A stretch of 64,000 bases of DNA from Galerina marginata (lineage: Eukaryota; Basidiomycota; Agaricomycetes; Agaricales; Galerinaceae), in the NCBI GenBank assembly GCA_023014335.1, contig JAECYW010000004.1:1674001-1738000 (forward strand). Reading direction: 5' to 3'. The notes under the pieces are model-generated. The model had not been told where the DNA came from. It searched no databases and was given only the letters and a program-made list of their open reading frames with translations. The translations under genes were made by a program, and so were the position numbers. Positions 60,724 through 64,000 of the stretch are shown piece after piece. Positions within the stretch are counted from its first letter, which is position 1, and every line of letters starts with the position of its first letter.

Positions 60724-63700
60724 GATGAAAGAGAATTTTATGTAAGCTACAGTCCTCTGGAATCCTGTGGGTGAGAATACTTATGCCTGCTGGACCTCAT
60801 GACATATCCTCGTTAGGTATGGGGCGCTTAGAGGAGTCGCGCGCCTTGCCGAAGAGCGCCTTTTGACCATTCTGGGCGTCTCTCCCGCCGGGTATACCCT
60901 TGGCGCCTGTCTCAACCCTAAACCCACTTTGCTCACGAGACCAATCACGGCGCTCAACGTCAGCCTCTTCTCTTGCCTCTTGCCACCACCCACGATGGTG
61001 CGATAAACGCCATCGACCACACTTTCTCACTTGTACTTGCTCAGATCTGCCTCTTATTCTTGTCTACGTTACTGATGTTGAAGAGGATCTTGTCGATAAG
61101 GTATATATGCTGTCACGATGTGGAATCTATTGCAAGAGTTTGAGAATTGGAGGTCATCGTTCAAGTTCATTTTTGTGTTCATTGAACGATTTCCTCCAAT
61201 TTGATGTACTTTATTGGAGTTGATTCCACTTCTTGAATGTTTTGCCTTGCAAGAAAGAATCCGGAATACCATAATGTCTGCTATTTGGGGTCATGAAGAC
61301 CGCAAAGCTGCGGCCCCCATGTTTGTCTATGGTGGTTTGATGTTGCTCTTCTCGGGTCCCTTTGAGCTTGGCTTTTGGAACCTCAATTCACTCCTTGTGT
61401 ACTGGCAGCAACGACATCACATTTTGTCGACTACGGAGCCCAGCATCGTTGGGGACTCACGATTTTTGGGCATGTTGGGGCACATTTGACCCCCAAAAAT
61501 TGCTATCGATTGCTTGTCGATTAGGCTTTTGCCACGAGGCGCGATTTCCTGCTTGCATTCTCATACAGAAACTTCTTTTCACAGCCGTACTATCTTGCAT
61601 TAACAGACCCGCATCGGTCCGATGTGAATTCAACTGGAATTCAATCGTGGCGCCGCATCTTTAGACATCCAGGTAGTGTGCGGGGACAGGATAATGTCAA
61701 AAAGGGGCTCGCAGCCAACGTCTGGCTGCGACTTCATTTGCGTGGCTCAGAAAAATTGTGCTTTTAGGAAGGCAGATATCTGATGGATGTCTGATGGAGA
61801 TTCAGTTCGCAGCTCTTTCCCCTTCTGACCGCCCGCAGTTCTCTTCCATTTCGGCTGCTTTGCTGATGTTGCCTCTTGGGAATGCTATGACTCACTTTGT
61901 GTTTATCTGCCTGTGGGGTTTGTGCAATCACTGCTGATGCTGGGTCCGAACAGATAAATGAAAAGATTTCTGGCTACGGTTATACTGCTATCGAATATCC
62001 TATCGGTATGTTCGTCTACCCCCGAGTGAGTAATTCGGTTGACTGCCTCAGAATCTTCTCAACTTCTATATGTATCGGGATAACCTTGTCTCGAGTGCAA
62101 CGCCTTGCATTGAGAAGTGGGTACCCCGCCTGTGGCGTATACGGGCACTTTAACCCTTAAGCTGCTGTCCCTACTTCTATGCGCGTTGAGTTCCCGGTAA
62201 AAGGAACTTACGAGAACCTCCAGGAACACCCTGCATCTGTTACATGTGGATATTCTACGATAGACCCCCTCCTTCTTCGACAGCGTGACTGGCTAAAAGC
62301 GTCGCCAACGATATCTATCAATTGGTCCTTGGACCCCAATTCACCAATTGATCGAGGAATGAACGAATTATGTCAGTCGGTTACATCGCAATACCCGCGA
62401 CTGTGGTGACCCTTCTCAATCCCACGGCGAGGCTGCTCATGAGGCCGTATTGGCGAGGTCTTGGGCTGATCGTTTCCTGAAATGGAACCGGATGCAGGCC
62501 TCGACAAACAGTGCAGAAAAATATTTTCGCCCCCGGGGCGACCAGCATGACTCGGGACCTTACTACCGACCCTCATCTCCGTCGATTCGAATGACTCAAG
62601 GCATCCTGTAAAAAGACGGAACTCTGGCGAATAGATGGGGTCGGATGTCGAATGCGCTTAAGAACACAGTCTATCATAATAGATTGAGGCGACTCGGACT
62701 TTTGACTGTGATCTTCGAAAATCAATCAGCGTTAGAGCTCACCCCGGCTCGAATTTTTTGAGCCGAGCTTTGTAGGCGACCTGCGATAAATTACAAGGTA
62801 AGCGACTCGACTTTGTGAGTACAGTAAATGTCACCGTAGCCTTCTGTCAGCGTTTCATCGTTTCACACTGGACGTTCAGACGTTCTTGCCTCGGAGACCA
62901 AAAATGCAATTGTTGCGTCAGTTAAGCTTTCCTGACCCTGGCTTTCACTAATTCGGCCAAATTATCGAATAAGTTCCAATCAATACCTCGGTCTGCGACT
63001 TGGAGGATGTCCGGGCGAGGAGATTTCATTGTTCATGACACTCCACGACGGTAGGCAAGCTGTTATCTGACGTGGCTACGGTATGCCTGATCGGCCCCCC
63101 ACATCAAGATATTTTTGTCCGTACACCTGGCGCACTGTGTTTTTGCACAAAATCACAACTGATTCGGGGAAAGCCTGACATCTTCCTCGTCTTGTTCTCA
63201 ATTGAGAGAAGCTGAGCCGGTTGTTAACGACGCCCATGCCAACTCCTCAGTCCTTGGGTCCTGCGCGAGAGTACCGCAGATCAATGTATTCATAGCTTTG
63301 ATTCACGGACCAACGATGATCACCTCATTGCATCTGTAACGATATCGTTTCTCCAGTGTTGCGGAAACAGAAATATTTCCGGAGGATCGGAATGCCTTTT
63401 TAAAGACAAGTGCTGTATAGTTCGTGGGTTCTATAACGTTTGGCAGTGGTCTCCCCTAAGGCAGACATCGATATTCTTGATGTGCCTACGGATCCCTTAA
63501 TTTTCCATTGAGACCCTTTGCTATCACCCCACCTGGCTTTTGGATAAGGAAAAGCGGCGAGATACTTGTATCTGGAGGCTCGCGGCCGGCTCTTGATAGC
63601 GTGGACTAACTCTCTCCATAGAACCCCAACGTGTTACTTAGAAGACATTCCAATAACCTAGAGATGTGGTCATGAAGACTTGCTCATTGGAGGTTTAATC

Positions 63701-64000
63701 GAGGACTGGTGGCCGCCGACACTGTCAGCTCGAGACGGAGGCCAGAACCCTGATTCTGTCATAGTGGACGTATTTTCTGCCCAACTTCCGTCCTATCGAG
63801 GACAGTTTGGACAGGGCGGGGGATATTGCGCGGACTTGGAACTTTAATGTAACTTGTGTGAATTCGGTCTGTATGATCGGTATGATCGGACGCCACACAT
63901 GACCGTCCCGTTTGTCCTTTGTCCACAGCAATGCGCGTATGTTCTTTCCTGCTAGAGTAAATATATCTATCTACAATTACTCCGCCGAGCAATTTTGTAC
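60724..64000. other. Gene-poor right end
   Basis: No recognisable gene in 3.3 kb. A minus-strand frame at 60797-61030, rich in charged residues and ending DSSKRPIPNED, and plus-strand frames at 61214-61489, 61897-62160 and 62179-62409 were inspected. None shows family motifs or joins into a spliced chain. They might be remnants of mobile or rapidly evolving sequence, but no terminal repeats were seen. Confidence 0.35.

Noticed and set aside
60797..62409. Several frames of 60-95 codons considered as genes or transposon remnants
   Set aside because: No transposase, reverse transcriptase or other family motif, no terminal repeats and no linkable exons were seen.

Overview
The window is nuclear DNA of a filamentous basidiomycete, most likely a mushroom-forming agaricomycete. 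Most genes are split by many introns of about 45-70 bases with GT-AG borders. The genes also carry basidiomycete hallmarks: a CaaX-type mating pheromone precursor, a single-chain fatty acid synthase in which the beta and alpha subunits are fused, a CYP51 sterol demethylase, and paralogous GMC oxidoreductases. No tRNA, rRNA, CRISPR array or intact transposon was found. All coordinates of spliced genes span first to last coding base; exon borders were read by eye from splice sites and reading frame.

Left part (1-17.8 kb). The 3' end of a GMC oxidoreductase enters from the left. Beside it, on the opposite strand, lies a 40-codon intronless gene for a lipopeptide pheromone precursor ending in Cys-Val-Val-Ala. 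Then come a formin-type GBD/FH3 regulatory protein without an FH2 domain, a decayed copy of the ER SNARE gene USE1, a second complete GMC oxidoreductase, a nucleolar-type protein with a U1-like zinc finger, an orphan seven-helix membrane protein, a J-domain co-chaperone and a short, possibly secreted protein with one frame break.

Middle part (19-46 kb). An amino acid permease gene has a string of very small exons, one of 5 bases. It is followed by a POF1/NMNAT-like nucleotidyltransferase and the mRNA-export helicase DBP5, which diverge from a short shared promoter. A 13-kb gene encodes the whole type I fatty acid synthase (acetyltransferase, enoyl reductase, dehydratase, malonyl/palmitoyl transferase, ACP, ketoreductase, ketosynthase, phosphopantetheinyl transferase). 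Next are another seven-helix membrane protein, two broken F-box relics and lanosterol 14-alpha-demethylase. Fatty acid synthesis and ergosterol synthesis thus sit within 20 kb, but nothing in the sequence shows co-regulation.

Right part (46-64 kb). The ribosome-biogenesis WD40 protein PWP1 is followed by almost 5 kb of purine-biased DNA without a convincing protein gene. Then come a tiny two-intron gene for a secreted peptide, a large kelch-repeat membrane protein, an F-box protein with one homopolymer-type frame break, and a final 3.3 kb with no recognisable gene.

The most notable items are the pheromone gene, which lies within no short distance of any STE3-type receptor in this window; the 5-base micro-exon; the fused FAS; and the tiny secreted peptide gene. 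Several loci (USE1, F-box, 17.5 kb protein) carry single-base frame breaks, some in homopolymers, so part of the apparent decay may be sequence error.
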